A stretch of 64,000 nt of DNA from Hedera helix. Lineage: Eukaryota; Streptophyta; Magnoliopsida; Apiales; Araliaceae. Below are positions 11,407-22,598 of the stretch, piece by piece. Each line of letters opens with the position of its first letter. Position 1 is the first letter of the stretch. Location: contig OX359267.1 of NCBI GenBank assembly GCA_947179155.2, forward strand, positions 42,308,292-42,372,291. Reading direction: 5' to 3'. The translations under genes and the position numbers were made by a program. The notes under the pieces were generated by a model. It did no database searches, was not told the DNA's origin, and was given only the letters and a program-made list of their open reading frames with translations.

Positions 11407-11989
11407 GATAATAATAAAAAAAAGGGTTTTTTTTTTGTTTTTTTGATTTCCCTAGTTTTTGTAACCTGTATTAAAATCCCAACACAGCAAAATAAAATCT
11501 TATCTAAATCTCCAAGCAAATACTAAATTCATTCCAAATAATGACATAAAATCAACATACATTAATCTGAATACATATATATACAATAAATCCTAAAATT
11601 ACAATAATATTTTTGATCGTGCATGTGGTACAACATAAAATGAGCACGAAAGTGAATACAGGAAAGATATGTAGCTCATGCATCATCGAGATATAAGGCT
11701 GCTACGTACATTCCTGTAAAAAAAAAAACATGTTTGAAACATCTATATATATAGTACTTTTGAGTGATTAATTTAATTGTAGTAATTGATAAGATTACCT
11801 CATCATACGAAGACTCCTCCCGGTCTGTCTGACTTGCTGCTGTCGCCACTGCATTAGATAAGGACTCAGGACTCAGGACTCAGCGCCTTTAGATGATCTT
11901 GCAGTTCATATAGGAGGACAGGATATCTACATATGGCTCGAACACACCCCGCAACATTATGTGTCGTCGGATTGTATGATGCTTGCATA
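11407..11989. other. CACTA interior, downstream of the TNPA-like gene
   Basis: AT-rich with a poly-T run near 11424 and no recognisable coding motif. 11810-11990 may hold the decayed last part of the minus-strand gene that ends here, but no clear homology could be read. Confidence 0.4.
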
Positions 11990-14345
11990 GAGTGGCTACC
12001 CGAGCTGTCAGAAGGACTAATAATCGGCCGTCTTCGCTGTCCTTAGCCCCTGACAAAATTCTTCTTTACAATCGACGCCCTTTCCCACAACTCTTGATCA
12101 ATTGACGGACGAGGACTGCCAGGGGGATACCGCTCGTTCATTAATTGACTGTAAGTGTCCTGTAATAAAGTTATACATTGATTAGTTACAAGTAAATAAT
12201 CAAGATTAATAATAACATCAAAGAATTATAAACATATAACGTAGATAAAAACATACCCGTATCCGCAAAGCATTAGGCAGACCATCACGGGTCGCCACAT
12301 ACACATCCAACCAATTTACAGTCTGGCTTTCGGATCCACAAGACTACAAATATGACAAGTGTATAAATATATGTTTATATAATGCAAATGCATACTAATA
12401 AAATAAATATATGGCTGTAAACATAAATAAACTACTATATAACAAACTCTGTACCTTTTGAGCGAAATGTTCCGCCTGTGATATACTACCGCCTTTATAT
12501 GTACCCTTTGGCTTTTCCCCTTCAAGTACACTAGCGAATCTGTTCCTGGCAGCAGTCTTACCTTTCTTTGCCCATTCCTCACTCTGCCACTGCTGGCACA
12601 TCTCAGCCCAGATATCGTGTGAGCACCACCACGGGGCATACTCATGCATATACTCCTTAGCATGGCCAGGGTGGTCTATGCCAGCATTGTGGAGTGCCTT
12701 TTCCCGCTCCTTCTTAATATTGTCTTTTGTTCGAATGACACACTTTTGTCAGAACAGTGTCTGTATAACACTGTTCTGTGCCTCGTCCCATTTGTATCTT
12801 TTCTGAAATTAAAATACAATAATAACATTAAAATAGTTCTATTTTAATATGATAATAGTAAACATTGGTTGAATAGAATATCTGTAACTTAGGAAAAAAA
12901 TACCTGAAACTCCTGCCAACATGTTTCCTTGTGGGCAAGCGGTGTGCTGGCCTACGTAACAGCTGGTGTAGGCCAGTTTTGCAGGCATAGTTGTGCAATA
13001 CATTTAACAACCCTAATATCTGCAAAATCGCTAAAATATACAATAATTTACATTAATATATATACAACAATAATAGATTTTTATTATACTACTATATGGT
13101 TAATTACTAACTTATGTGCTGTCTGGATCAGGGCGAATGTAACGCCCCGAGATCCCGACATTCCTTAATTCTATCCAGCCTATAATGATGTATATAGATT
13201 GTGTATTGACAGATAGCGCTCGAAGTAGCAATCGATAAGACGGATATGCGAGGAAATGATATCATGGCCAAGCGAGGCGGTAAAAGGTTAAGTTAAACAA
13301 AGGCAGCCAGACAAGTTCTTCAGATCTAAGTATAATAGATATTCGAAATGTGCTTATGTGCAACTATGTGGTTTACTTGCTACATGACTTGTGTGACATT
13401 AAGCATAGTACGATAAGATAAAGGATGCATGACGCATTTATAAACTGTAAGCCTGTAAATTGTTAGCTGATTAACTTGCTGAGCTTTATGCTCATTCTTG
13501 CTCTGTACTAACGTTTTAGGTAGGGTACATGAAGGCCGGAGATTCCGGTGTAGCTAAGGTAAAGCGTGGCGAACACATTGATAAACGTGAAGAGATTTGT
13601 TATATGTAAAGGTTATATAAGGGTCAGGTTATAAATGTTAAACCATGCTAGTAATAGAGATTGATATGATTGTAAATCCGTAGTGATTGGATTGTATGTA
13701 TTTAATATGGGGGGAAAGTTGTAATGATGGAATATTCATGATGTATTGTGATTAGTTGAGTTTTAAATGTAATAAACTCATATGTACGAATTAGTCATAA
13801 GTAAACATGATAATATATTGTATAGATATGATGTATGATTGTGTGTTATCAGGAGCGGGTACAGAACAGGTACAAGTAAACAAGGCCATATGTATAAATA
13901 GTTCATGGCAAAATTTTGTTGACAGGTTAAATCATAATAATATATACATGTTTATGAATCTGTAATAGACTAGGTCACAGTTGTAACATAGTTGACCTAA
14001 GTTCTAAAGAAAGGTAAGTGAACGTTATGATCCTGAGATAGGTAAGGAAAATAAGATAAAGTTTTGATAAAAAAAAAATATGGACCAAACTATGGTCAAA
14101 TAAAGGTAATATAGGAATAAAGGGTTTAAGATTAAGTTTTTAACGCACGAGATTCCGGTTAATATGGTTTAAAGTTAATGATTTGATATCCAGAGTTAAT
14201 CGGATAAAACTAAGGAAGGTCGGGATCTCGGGGCGTCACAGCGAATATGCAATGGAATGCAGTCATCTAGATTATCTGGGGCCTTGGGGATCTGATTTGG
14301 ACCCCGACCCAAACCGCGCTTTCTAGGCGGTGCTGAAGATGACAT
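11990..14345 (-). pseudogene. CACTA second gene, Transposase_24 (Ptta/En/Spm) type, broken
   Basis: Read on the minus strand it starts at 14345 with MSSSAPPRKRGLGRGPN, a basic N-terminus typical of this group. The first exon is interrupted at 14241/13137 by the solo LTR; after removing it the frame continues as CIPLHIRPDPDS. A further exon lies near 13030-12905 ending in WQEFQ. The most conserved block is at about 12663-12450 (DIWAEMCQQWQSEEWAKKG, then GTYKGGSIS). At least one stop, around 12735, and frame changes break it. In the family this protein assists transposition and may bind the subterminal repeats. Exon limits are approximate. Confidence 0.7.
13138..14240 (+). mobile_element. Solo LTR (1103 bp) inside the CACTA gene
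   Basis: Begins TGTAACGCCCCGAG and ends CTCGGGGCGTCACA, with a perfect 5-bp target duplication GCGAA at 13133-13137 and 14241-14245. The termini form a 22-bp inverted repeat with one mismatch, longer than usual for an LTR. No internal retroelement domains occur, so it is best read as a solo LTR left by recombination. Orientation is taken from a GAGC...TTTTAG acceptor-like motif near 13480-13530, similar to one near 6930 in the left chromovirus LTR; this is weak. Confidence 0.85.
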
Positions 14346-14788
14346 CTATTTAAAAAAATGACATATTAAATGTAAATGATTATGACATGTGTGCAATGGT
14401 TTATGGCAAGTCAACAATATATAAAACATGTGTGCAATTATTAACGACAAGTGTATATAAAACATGTATATTAAACATACATTTTAATGAAACTCGTTGT
14501 CAGATTCAGAATTATTTTCACCAATATATGTGGAGAATCATAACCATCGCATGTTTCAGATTCAGTGTCGGTGTCACTTAAAAACTCTTCCTCCTCAGTA
14601 TTACTGTCATCTAACTGCTGTACTAAATCGGGATCCAATTCATCATCATCACCTCCACCCTCTAAATTGTTGAGTTGATTGTTGTCATCGACATTTATTA
14701 TAGGAGGGTTATGTAACGTCTCCTCTTGGTAGACTTCTCCGTCTAGTGATTGGACACGATTGCGTGCGGGAGTATAAATGACAACTTG

Positions 14789-15184
14789 TCAATCTGTAGG
14801 CGGTCTATCCCTTTTTCGAATAGGAGTAGGAGTGTAATATACTTGTTGTGTTTTAGTTGGCAATACAAATGATGCATTCATATATGTCATTCTGTTGAGG
14901 TCAATTTCAACAATTCCATGTCGATCGAAACGTATGCCTTTTTCTGAATCAAACCAACGACACTTAAACAGATTAATCTGACCTCTGTAGGTACCCTTGT
15001 ACAACAACTCAATAACGTCCTCCAACTCCCCAAAAAAGGCACGACCAATCTCATTGTAACAATCTCCTTGAACAAACACTCTAGTATTGGTTGTTCTTTT
15101 ACCGATGACATATGGCTTCGTATGAAAGTCATAGCCATTTATTTTATAACCATTGCGAGTGACTTGGTCCCTGTCTGGGCCCAT
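14789..15184 (-). pseudogene. CACTA TNP2, DUF4216-like C-terminal segment
   Basis: A 131-residue open stretch with NGYDFHTKPYV, DCYNEIGRAFFGELEDVIEL, LFKCRWFDSEKGIR and VEIDLNRM, in the order seen in the DUF4216 segment of plant TNP2-like transposases. It is the downstream exon of the gene whose central part is at 15501-17711. The tail 14560-14780 looks acidic in the minus-strand reading. Function beyond membership of the transposase is unknown. It is open here, but the gene as a whole is broken upstream. Confidence 0.75.
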
Positions 15185-15500
15185 GGCTAAGACTTGTACA
15201 TTTGAATTAATTGTACCATCATTAAGAGCCTACAATTATTAAATATATTGTTATAAGTGTTTCATAAATTAAATAAAATGAATTCGTACTAATTACGTCA
15301 TACTTAATTAAGTTAAATAACTTACTTTGTCCTTCAACCACTTTGCAAAATTTTGATCACGACTCAGTTCAACTTCTTTATCAGTGACGTCGTGCTGATT
15401 TGTTATTAACTCAGCATCGTATGTTCTAAATGTACATTATACATATTATTAACTTGGCATCAAATGTTAAATAATGAAATTACAGTAAATGAGGTTTAAG

Positions 15501-16625
15501 TTAAATATGAGTTTTACTTGCATACCTCACAAAGTTGTCAATTTCCTCGCAATTGAGAAGAATGTAAGTATGTGCCGCATGTAATTCTGCCTCAGATAGA
15601 AATATGCGTTTTCCTTTACCATAAGCGCGCCCAGGTAGACCAAATACAGAAAGTCGACCATTAAGTTCAACGTTGCCCCCATCATCATGTCTTGGAACTT
15701 GATTGACCTTTGTCAAGACCTCGTCGGGGAAATAGTCTGAAACAAATGTAGATATCTCATCAAAATTGTACGTCTCACATATCGACCCCTCGATGTAAGC
15801 CCTATTTTTTACCTTCCTCTTAAGGTTTCCCATCACCCTCTCGAAAGGATACATCCATCTATATTGAACTGGACCACCACAACGAGCTTCATAAGGTAGA
15901 TGGATTTGCAAATGCTCCATGGAGTCAAAAAACCCAGGTGAAAATATTTTTTCAAGTTTACATGTGATCTCAATGATGTTCTTTTCAAGTACGTTCATGT
16001 CATATGCATTTAACGTTTTTGAGCATATATCTTTGAAAAAATGACTAAGCTCAGTCAAAGCATCCCAAACTGTTTTATCAAGCAAGTCCCGAAATGCTAT
16101 AGGCATGAGTCTCTCCATGAACACGTGGCAGTCATGGCTCTTCATCCCTTGTATTTTCCCACCTGTAACACACCTTGCAATGTTTGACGCATATCCATCT
16201 GGTAGTTTCAGAGACTTAATCCATGCACATACATCTTCTACCTGTTTTTTGGATAAGGTGTACTTTGCTTGAGGTTTGACTATCTTTCCATTAGGTGATT
16301 GATAAAGCTCTAAACCAGGTCGCTTACAAATATCTTTCATATCCAACCGTGCCTTATCATTATCTTTCGTCTTGCCCTTTACACCCAGCACGATGTTAAA
16401 TATATTGTCGAACACATTCTTCTCAATATGCATGACGTCTAGATTATGACGAATCAAGTTTATAGACCAATAAAGTAATTCCCAAAATATGCTTCTCCGA
16501 ACCCAATTGTGAGACTCACCAAACCCATTGATTATTTCTGAGCTAGCACTCTTACCAAATGGGATTATTGGCAATCTCATCACACGATCATGTACCTCTG
16601 TCCTAGACAATCGTGCTACAGGCAT
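15501..16625 (-). pseudogene. CACTA TNP2 transposase, central/C-terminal segment with DUF4218
   Basis: Longest open piece of the transposase (374 codons). Near residue 62 it has HNLDVMHIEKNVFDNIFN, a hallmark TNP2 motif containing one of the proposed catalytic aspartates. After residue 230 comes the DUF4218-like region (FFDSMEHLQIHLPYEARCGG, YPFERVMGNLKRKV). TNP2 excises the element by acting at the terminal repeats. Its frame joins the upstream piece at 16627-17181 through a stop/frame break at 16626, so the ancestral protein is interrupted. The stretch 15185-15500 is probably an intron plus decayed exon. Confidence 0.85.
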
Positions 16626-16626
16626 A

Positions 16627-17270
16627 TCATTCTCTACTTTTCCTTTTTCTGAAATTGTCTCTATTTCTTCGAAAAGGGTGATCTATTGGCAAAAAACGAC
16701 GATAACAGTCAAACCAACAGGGTTTTCGACCATGTGGTAGAGTGAAAGACTTTGTATGCTCCATGCAATATGGACAAGACATCTTCCCATGTGTACTCAA
16801 TCCAGATAACATGCCATAAGCAGAAAAATCACTGATAGTCCACATAATTGCTGCCCGAAGATTAAAATTTGTTTTCGTCGAAACATCCCAAATTTGTACT
16901 CCATCCGCCCACAATATCTTTAACTCGTCTATCAGAGGTCTCAAGTAAACATCTAGATTCTTTCCAGGACTCTTGGGACCAGGAATCATGAGTGAAAGAA
17001 ACAAGTATGGTTGTTTCATACACATCCAAGGAGGCAAGTTGTAAGGAGTCACAATCACAGGCCAGCAGGAGTACGGAACAACTGAGTGACGAAAGGGTTG
17101 AAACCATCTGTGGATAATCCAAGTCTCACATTTCTTGGTTCTAATGCAAACCCAGGATGTGCTAAATTGAAATCTCTCCAAACCTTCCCATCTGCTAGAT
17201 GGTTAAGTTCTTCATCTTTAGCTGGAGATCTCGCATGCCAAGTTTTATGTTCAGTTGTTCTTGAAGACAT
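16627..17270 (-). pseudogene. CACTA TNP2 transposase, N-proximal catalytic segment (frameshifted)
   Basis: Two overlapping frames. The first (17270-17055) reads KVWRDFNLAHPGFALEPRN then LGLSTDGFNPF, with the GL..DGFNPF aspartate motif. A frameshift within about 17085-17100 shifts the rest to the other frame: NLPPWMCMKQPYLFLSLMIP, GPKSPGKNLDVYLRPLIDEL, then YGMLSGLSTHGKMSCPYC with a zinc-binding-like CPYC. These are standard TNP2 blocks in the right order. The frameshift sits just after a catalytic residue and would abolish function. Confidence 0.82.
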
Positions 17271-17711
17271 CTACAATCTTTGTAGCTGATGTGTAATTGA
17301 AAAATACTGCAAAATCTTATAAGGTATATTTTTCTTTTTCGTAGTCTCACACTCTTTATTAGGCTTAAACCGATCATGACTGCACAACGTGCACTTTGTC
17401 TTCTGTTCGTTTTCCTTATAAAACAACATGCAATCGTTCGGACATGCATCGATCTTTTGGTATCCAATACCTAACTTCTTCACCATTTTCTTACAAAAGT
17501 AATAGCTATCGGGCAATTTTTCACCGTCAAGCAACATACTCTTAATGACCTTTAAGTGCGACTCAAAACACTCGTGGCTCATGTTGTGATCAGTCTTGAT
17601 GTTAAGTAACGTCGCCACTGTAGACAACGTAGTTTGCTTGGTGCATCCAGGCCACAATGGTTCGTTACCCTCCTCTAATAAAGTAAAGAACGCTTTGGCA
17701 TCAGAATTCAT
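17271..17711 (-). pseudogene. CACTA TNP2 transposase, N-terminal segment
   Basis: 146 codons open, with NSDAKAFFTLLEEGNEPLWPGC near the start and KIDACPNDCMLFYKENEQ and CTLCSHDRFKP further on, matching the cysteine-rich N-terminal third of TNP2-type transposases. It is followed by a stop and a change of frame before 17270. Upstream, 17712-17846 carries several stops, so the link to the first exon is decayed. Confidence 0.8.
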
Positions 17712-17846
17712 AACTTGCTCTCTAGCTTATTCCTAATCAAAATCTGGCCTTGCAATATCATGAACCATGTCATTCATACGGTAGGTACTGCTGCTTGGAT
17801 TTTGTTCCTGTGTGATGACACTCCATCTTTTCTGTCCATGTGCCAA

Positions 17847-18098
17847 CTAACATTCTTCGTAATTTTTCATGAACCCTTTAACAAGTAAATGATATGCGAC
17901 CAAATCTCTGTCCGCATAATTAACATTCTTACACTTCAAACAAAGGCATCTTATCTTGTTTTGAGCATTGCCACATTCTTTGTGACTATATGCATAATTC
18001 AGAAACACTTTGCAACTAGTTCTAAATTCAGTTGTAGCACCTATCTGACCATTTGACTTTCGTCGCCTCATCCAACTACGGTCTGAATAGAAATCCAT
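17847..18098 (-). pseudogene. CACTA TNP2 first exon, transposase-associated domain
   Basis: Starts at 18098 with MDFYSDRSWMRRR and holds the cysteine pattern IRCLCLKCKN followed by HLLVKGFMKNY, the signature of the transposase-associated domain that begins plant TNP2 proteins. The natural gene start is therefore here and the whole gene runs 18098 down to about 14600. A stop follows directly after NYEEC. Confidence 0.78.
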
Positions 18099-18109
18099 TA
18101 TAGTATGGG

Positions 18110-18590
18110 GTACCTATTTTGACAAGATTTACTGTATTAATTAAATTGTGTTGTTGTCTTTAGGTATGTGCTATATGCATGAATCCTATATATTTTCAAG
18201 GGTTATGCTTCTATCCCATTCCTAGATGCGTCTCCTCACTAGTGTCAACATTTTGAGCACATTTCTTCTGTTTCAAGAAAATTTCGGCAGCACCTCGCTA
18301 TGGTCTCCAAGTACACGAAATAGACCAATACAACTTAGTCTAAGTATGCACTCAGAGAACATGTCGAGATACTAGCCGAAAAATCCTCAAAAAAAAAAAA
18401 AAAATGGACTCAATTCATTGACACCAGCCTAAGTGAGAGATAAAACATCTAGGAATAGTCCCAGATTGAGGACTATTCAACATTCACTCATTATGAGTGA
18501 ATGTCGAACGAGTTTTTAAGGTCCTAATGTTACATGCACTAGTATTCAGTTTATTTTAGATGGGGTAAACTAAGTAAATGCTACTTAGTT
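18110..18590. other. CACTA 5' non-coding region of the TNP2 gene
   Basis: No coding motif. It should hold the transposase promoter (reading leftwards), but I found no convincing TATA box. A poly-A run lies at 18391-18404 and a short repeat of GTGAATGT/ACATTCAC near 18480-18505. Confidence 0.4.
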
Positions 18591-18728
18591 TATTTTTTTT
18601 AATTATTATTAGTGTTATTATTTTTATTATTATTAGTAGTAATAATATTATTATTATTATTGATATTATTGTTATTATTATTATTATTGTTATTACAACA
18701 ACTTATTATTATTATTATTATTATAATA

Positions 18729-18760
<32 letters not shown>

Positions 18761-18824
18761 GTGTTATTATTTTTATTAGTATTAGTAGTAATAGTTTTTT
18801 TTTTTATTAGTAGTAATATTATTG

Positions 18825-18905
<81 letters not shown>

Positions 18906-19060
18906 TTTTTATTTTTATTATTATTATTATTATTATTATTAGTAGTAGTAGTAGTAGTAGTATTTTTATTTTTATTATTTAGTAGTAGTCGTATCATTAT
19001 TATTGGTAGTAGTAGTTTTCTTATTATTAGTGGTAATAGTTTTCTTATTATTAGTAGTAT
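18590..19060. repeat. ATT trinucleotide microsatellite tract
   Basis: About 470 bp of (ATT)n with AGT, GTT and T-rich interruptions; the purest stretch is roughly 18825-18895. The apparent Ile/Val/Leu-rich or Asn-rich ORFs across it on both strands are composition artefacts. Confidence 0.97.
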
Positions 19061-20311
19061 AAAGTGATCCCATCTATTTTTGTCGTCGCATCTTTATACT
19101 ACATACAAATGAAAGCACTATATGATGGATAGAATTTTAAGAAGAAAAATCTTATATACCCCATACAAAATTAAGTGGGATTTAATAAACCAAGTATGCA
19201 ATGCAATACATAATTTTAAGGAAATAATAAGTACACACAAAACTTTTCAAATATAGCGTATCGGATTTAACACAATGTTGACACAAACAGAACAATTAAC
19301 TTTGGACATCAATTATATTAACTTTGAACCAAACTAGCCACATTGTCAGGCCTGTTTAACCTCTCCCCTCAGAACTTCGGGCCTACTGCTATCTCATAAA
19401 CACCAATAGTGTACTCCATTTATTAAACTTTTACCATTTTTTGTGGTCTAGGGAAACAGTCTGTCTGTGTATCTCGGAGGACTTGTCCAAACTATGTCGA
19501 GCTATCCTAAAATTATATAGAACCAAGCATCATAACATTGTGTAGTCATATTTGCATTGGGTTAATAGATTCTATTCAAAAATTTTCCATCTGAAGTGAT
19601 AATATCTTTTACAGAAATCGTGTTTAACGGTTCTTCATGAGCTCTATGAACAACCACCATCTATTGTCCATAAAGTCTCATATAACACTAATCCAATAAG
19701 ATGTTCTTAATGCAGGCATACACTTACATACTGGCAACCAAATTGAGTTTATTGGCACCTACCTAGAATCATTTTATCAGTTCCACCAAATGAAGTATAT
19801 CAAAGCCAATACACGAAGATGGAATAGAGAATGTAAAAATCAAAATATATTTCATAAAATTAAGCAGTTTCCTAATCTGCTAGTTTGAAAAGAACAAAAC
19901 CCATACTTTAACTTCAGATAAATTAAAAGACAAAAAGAAAGTAGTAAGAAAACAATATCAAACCACTTGGGCATGACAAATTAAACCCAAAGAAATTTCA
20001 ACAAACATTAACATAAATACATAATACATAACCTCTAGGTTCGTTCCCATACTACAAATTTACACAGCATTTGCCAATATAAAGGAATTTAAAAGAAAAA
20101 AAATTAAGAGAACTTATCTTTAGTCAAATAAATATGCATACCAGGGTTTTGGGGTGAGCACCTTTTCTATCTCTCTCTCGATTTCTTACTGTTTGCCTCT
20201 CAAATTATGTGTTTGATTTCAGTCTGCATCATTTCGCCATTTCGCCTTCCAGCAACAAATAAAAGGAAAACAGTATGGACTTGGGTAAGGGGCGGCTGGA
20301 TTTAGGTAAAG
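19061..20311. other. CACTA interior between microsatellite and right end
   Basis: Mostly non-coding and AT-rich. A pyrimidine-rich stretch TCTATCTCTCTCTCG lies near 20165. No ORF with recognisable motifs on either strand. Confidence 0.4.
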
Positions 20312-20664
20312 ATGTAATAGTGACCGCTTAATAGCGAACTCAGTTTGGTCGCTGAATAGTTAATTACGTGGCATTTGTTGCGACCACAATAGCGACCGCA
20401 ATAGTAACAATAGCGACCGAATATAATAGCTACTGATTTAGCGACCGATTTTCGGTCGCTGATTTTGTCGCCAATTCTCCCGGGCTTTTTTGGTGGTGAA
20501 TTTTAGTAACAACGACGACATTAACGACCCTTGGCGGTCTCTAAAAATATTAGCGACTGAAAAATTTGTCAGTCGCATGAGTCGGTCGCTATAACCCTTT
20601 ATTAGCGACGAAAAAGTTCGGTCGCTGTTAGTTTCGGTCGCTGGTAGGCACTTTTCTTGTAGTG
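20312..20664 (-). repeat. CACTA right terminal and subterminal repeats
   Basis: Mirrors the left end: about fifteen AGCGACCGA-like motifs in both orientations, ending in the inverted terminal repeat TTTTCTTGTAGTG. The GTG duplication follows at 20665-20667. Confidence 0.9.
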
Positions 20665-20667
20665 GTG

Positions 20668-21537
20668 GTTTAATTCTTTAAAATTATTCCACATCATTAT
20701 TGTTATTGTATTTGCACATAGTGCATTTTGCAAATATATAGTTCATTAATTCTAGAACTGTTTAAGAAAGTCTAAGCTAATTATTTCAGCTAGACAATGC
20801 ATGTTAAATTCACCACATTGAATATTTTAAAAGCTTATCCAAACCATTGGTTGGTGCAGATTCTTATAGTAAGACTGAGAATGAACAACCTTAAATAAGG
20901 GAAATTTTTATCTGTCGAAAAACCGAATTTGCGCAAGATGTCTAAATGTTATGCATGTACATAGGGTATAAGAGGTTGATCCCCTCACGTACCACATTTT
21001 TTGAGGTGTCAGATATATAAGTCTGTTCTACCTTAGTAGCAATTCATGGTCCTTAAAGACCACTCAGCAGTAAAGAATCAATACATTCTTATATTGAAAA
21101 ATTGATTCTTGATTGTTACCTATTTTTGAAAATCCTGATATTAATTTTCCTTTTCATCATGATATAACTTATGCTATTTGTTCTTAAACTTGCTGAGCCA
21201 TTTAGTTGTTTATTCTTGCTATATCATGACTTATTTCAGCTAAGCCAGAATATTCTAAACAAGACAAAGGCAAGGGAAAAGCTAAAACTTAGATTTGCTG
21301 GATACATGCTAGATTAATTATTTATATGTACTTTCTTTTGTAAATCTTTTATATTCCCTTAGGATATGAAATGTTTATATTAAGGTTAATCGACCATGAA
21401 AAGTGTACCCTTTTTATAAGGAACCTTTTGTATTATTCCGCAAAGTTTAAATGCAAATTATGTATATAATTGTTATTAAAAATTGTTCAGTGAGAACCAA
21501 ACCCGAGGTTATGGAATCCGAATTTGGGGTCGTCACA
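20668..21537 (+). repeat. Right part of the LTR-type repeat split by CACTA
   Basis: Ends GAATTTGGGGTCGTCACA at 21537. Just upstream (21190-21250) is TTGCTGAGCC...TTTCAGCTAAG, like the acceptor-like motif near the end of other Tekay-type LTRs here. The reverse complement of its last 50 bp closely resembles 38944-38990 (TGTGATGACCCCAAATC), so both are copies of one LTR family. The matching 5-bp duplication for GTATT (21538-21542) was not found on the left. Confidence 0.6.
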
Positions 21538-22593
21538 GTATTACTATTCAAATTTTGTTAAGTATATTATATAGTAGATTTAATAGTATAATCAACTAAA
21601 TAAAATTATAATGGATTCATTACTAACTACATATATTATAACTAAATTAAAATTTATTAAAACTTGAGTTTCATAATTTTATTTGAATTAGAATTTCTAA
21701 CAAATTTTGTCAATATAAACATTAATATAGGATTTATTATAAAATTAAGTAAAATTTAATTAATATATAAACAAACAAATAAACATTAACAACTATCTCA
21801 TAAATAAAATTAAAATAATTATCTTTTCATACTCATAACTAAATAAGTCTTCATTTCATTCAAATATTTAACTTAATAGTTAGTTAAACGAATCTTCAAT
21901 AATTATTTAAATAAATATTTAGTAATTTAACAATTACAACTATCTTCTTAAAATTTTAATTAAATATTTATTCTATATTCAATTAATTATCTTGATAATT
22001 AATATAATAAATCATTATCATGTCGCTCGTACTTCCCACGGACTTAGTGAATTTGTTATCAATAAAAACTCGTTAACTGTTAGACGAAATTATAAAGAAT
22101 TTGTCATTAATAAAGACTCGTTAATTATTAGACGGAATTACAAATGAAAATTTCATTGAATTAATTGGATAGATTATTATTTTTGATAACATATCATATA
22201 TGCTATTTAGATTCGACTCGTAAGATTAAATTCTTACTCGAATTTGATTCGGATTGGAATTATATTTGAAAAGTTTTACCCAAATTCTATTCGACTTGAA
22301 TTTTCGTTACTCGAATTCGATTTGAATTGGATCGAATTATATTCAAACTACTCGCGAATTTCAAATTCAAACTCGAATTCAAGTATCCGCATAGTAACTA
22401 GCTCTATAATACATATAATTACTAATTAAACTTATTATTTTACTTAGAAATGAGAAAATATAATTATAATTATATTTTACAAATATAAAATTATAATTAA
22501 AATTATAAATAAAAATAATAATAACTAATTATTCAAAATTTGTTTAATTGTATATATATTATAAAAGAATGTATCGAGTATCTATTTGAATAT
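21538..22593. other. AT-rich DNA with TTCGAATTCGA motifs
   Basis: The first 650 bp are very AT-rich. 22200-22400 has many imperfect ATTCGAATTTGATTC-like repeats. The same character resumes at 32140-32320 on the other side of the chromovirus, consistent with one stretch that was split. No gene seen. Confidence 0.5.
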
Positions 22594-22598
22594 GTATC
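22594..22598. repeat. Target-site duplication GTATC, left copy
   Basis: GTATC directly before TGTGACGCC; identical GTATC at 32135-32139 directly after CTTACA. A perfect 5-bp match proves one insertion event for 22599-32134. Confidence 0.93.

Larger units (their letters stand above)
11020..20664 (-). mobile_element. CACTA (En/Spm) DNA transposon, complete ends, 9645 bp
   Basis: The left end is CACTACAAGAAAAACAG and the right end is the inverse, TTTTCTTGTAGTG, giving a 13-bp perfect terminal inverted repeat. It is flanked by a 3-bp target duplication GTG (11017-11019 and 20665-20667). Both ends carry arrays of the subterminal motif AGCGACCGA. Two decayed minus-strand genes are inside: a TNP2-type transposase and a Transposase_24 (Ptta/En/Spm) type gene. 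A solo LTR (13138-14240) and an ATT microsatellite are also inside. Ends look functional but the transposase is broken, so mobility would need help in trans. Confidence 0.95.

Noticed and set aside
13138..14240. Considered as a DNA transposon because of 22-bp inverted ends
   Set aside because: The 5-bp duplication and TG...CA ends fit an LTR, and no transposase is present.
18578..19067. Ile/Val/Leu-rich and Asn-rich ORFs on both strands
   Set aside because: They are translations of an ATT microsatellite; composition alone keeps the frames open.
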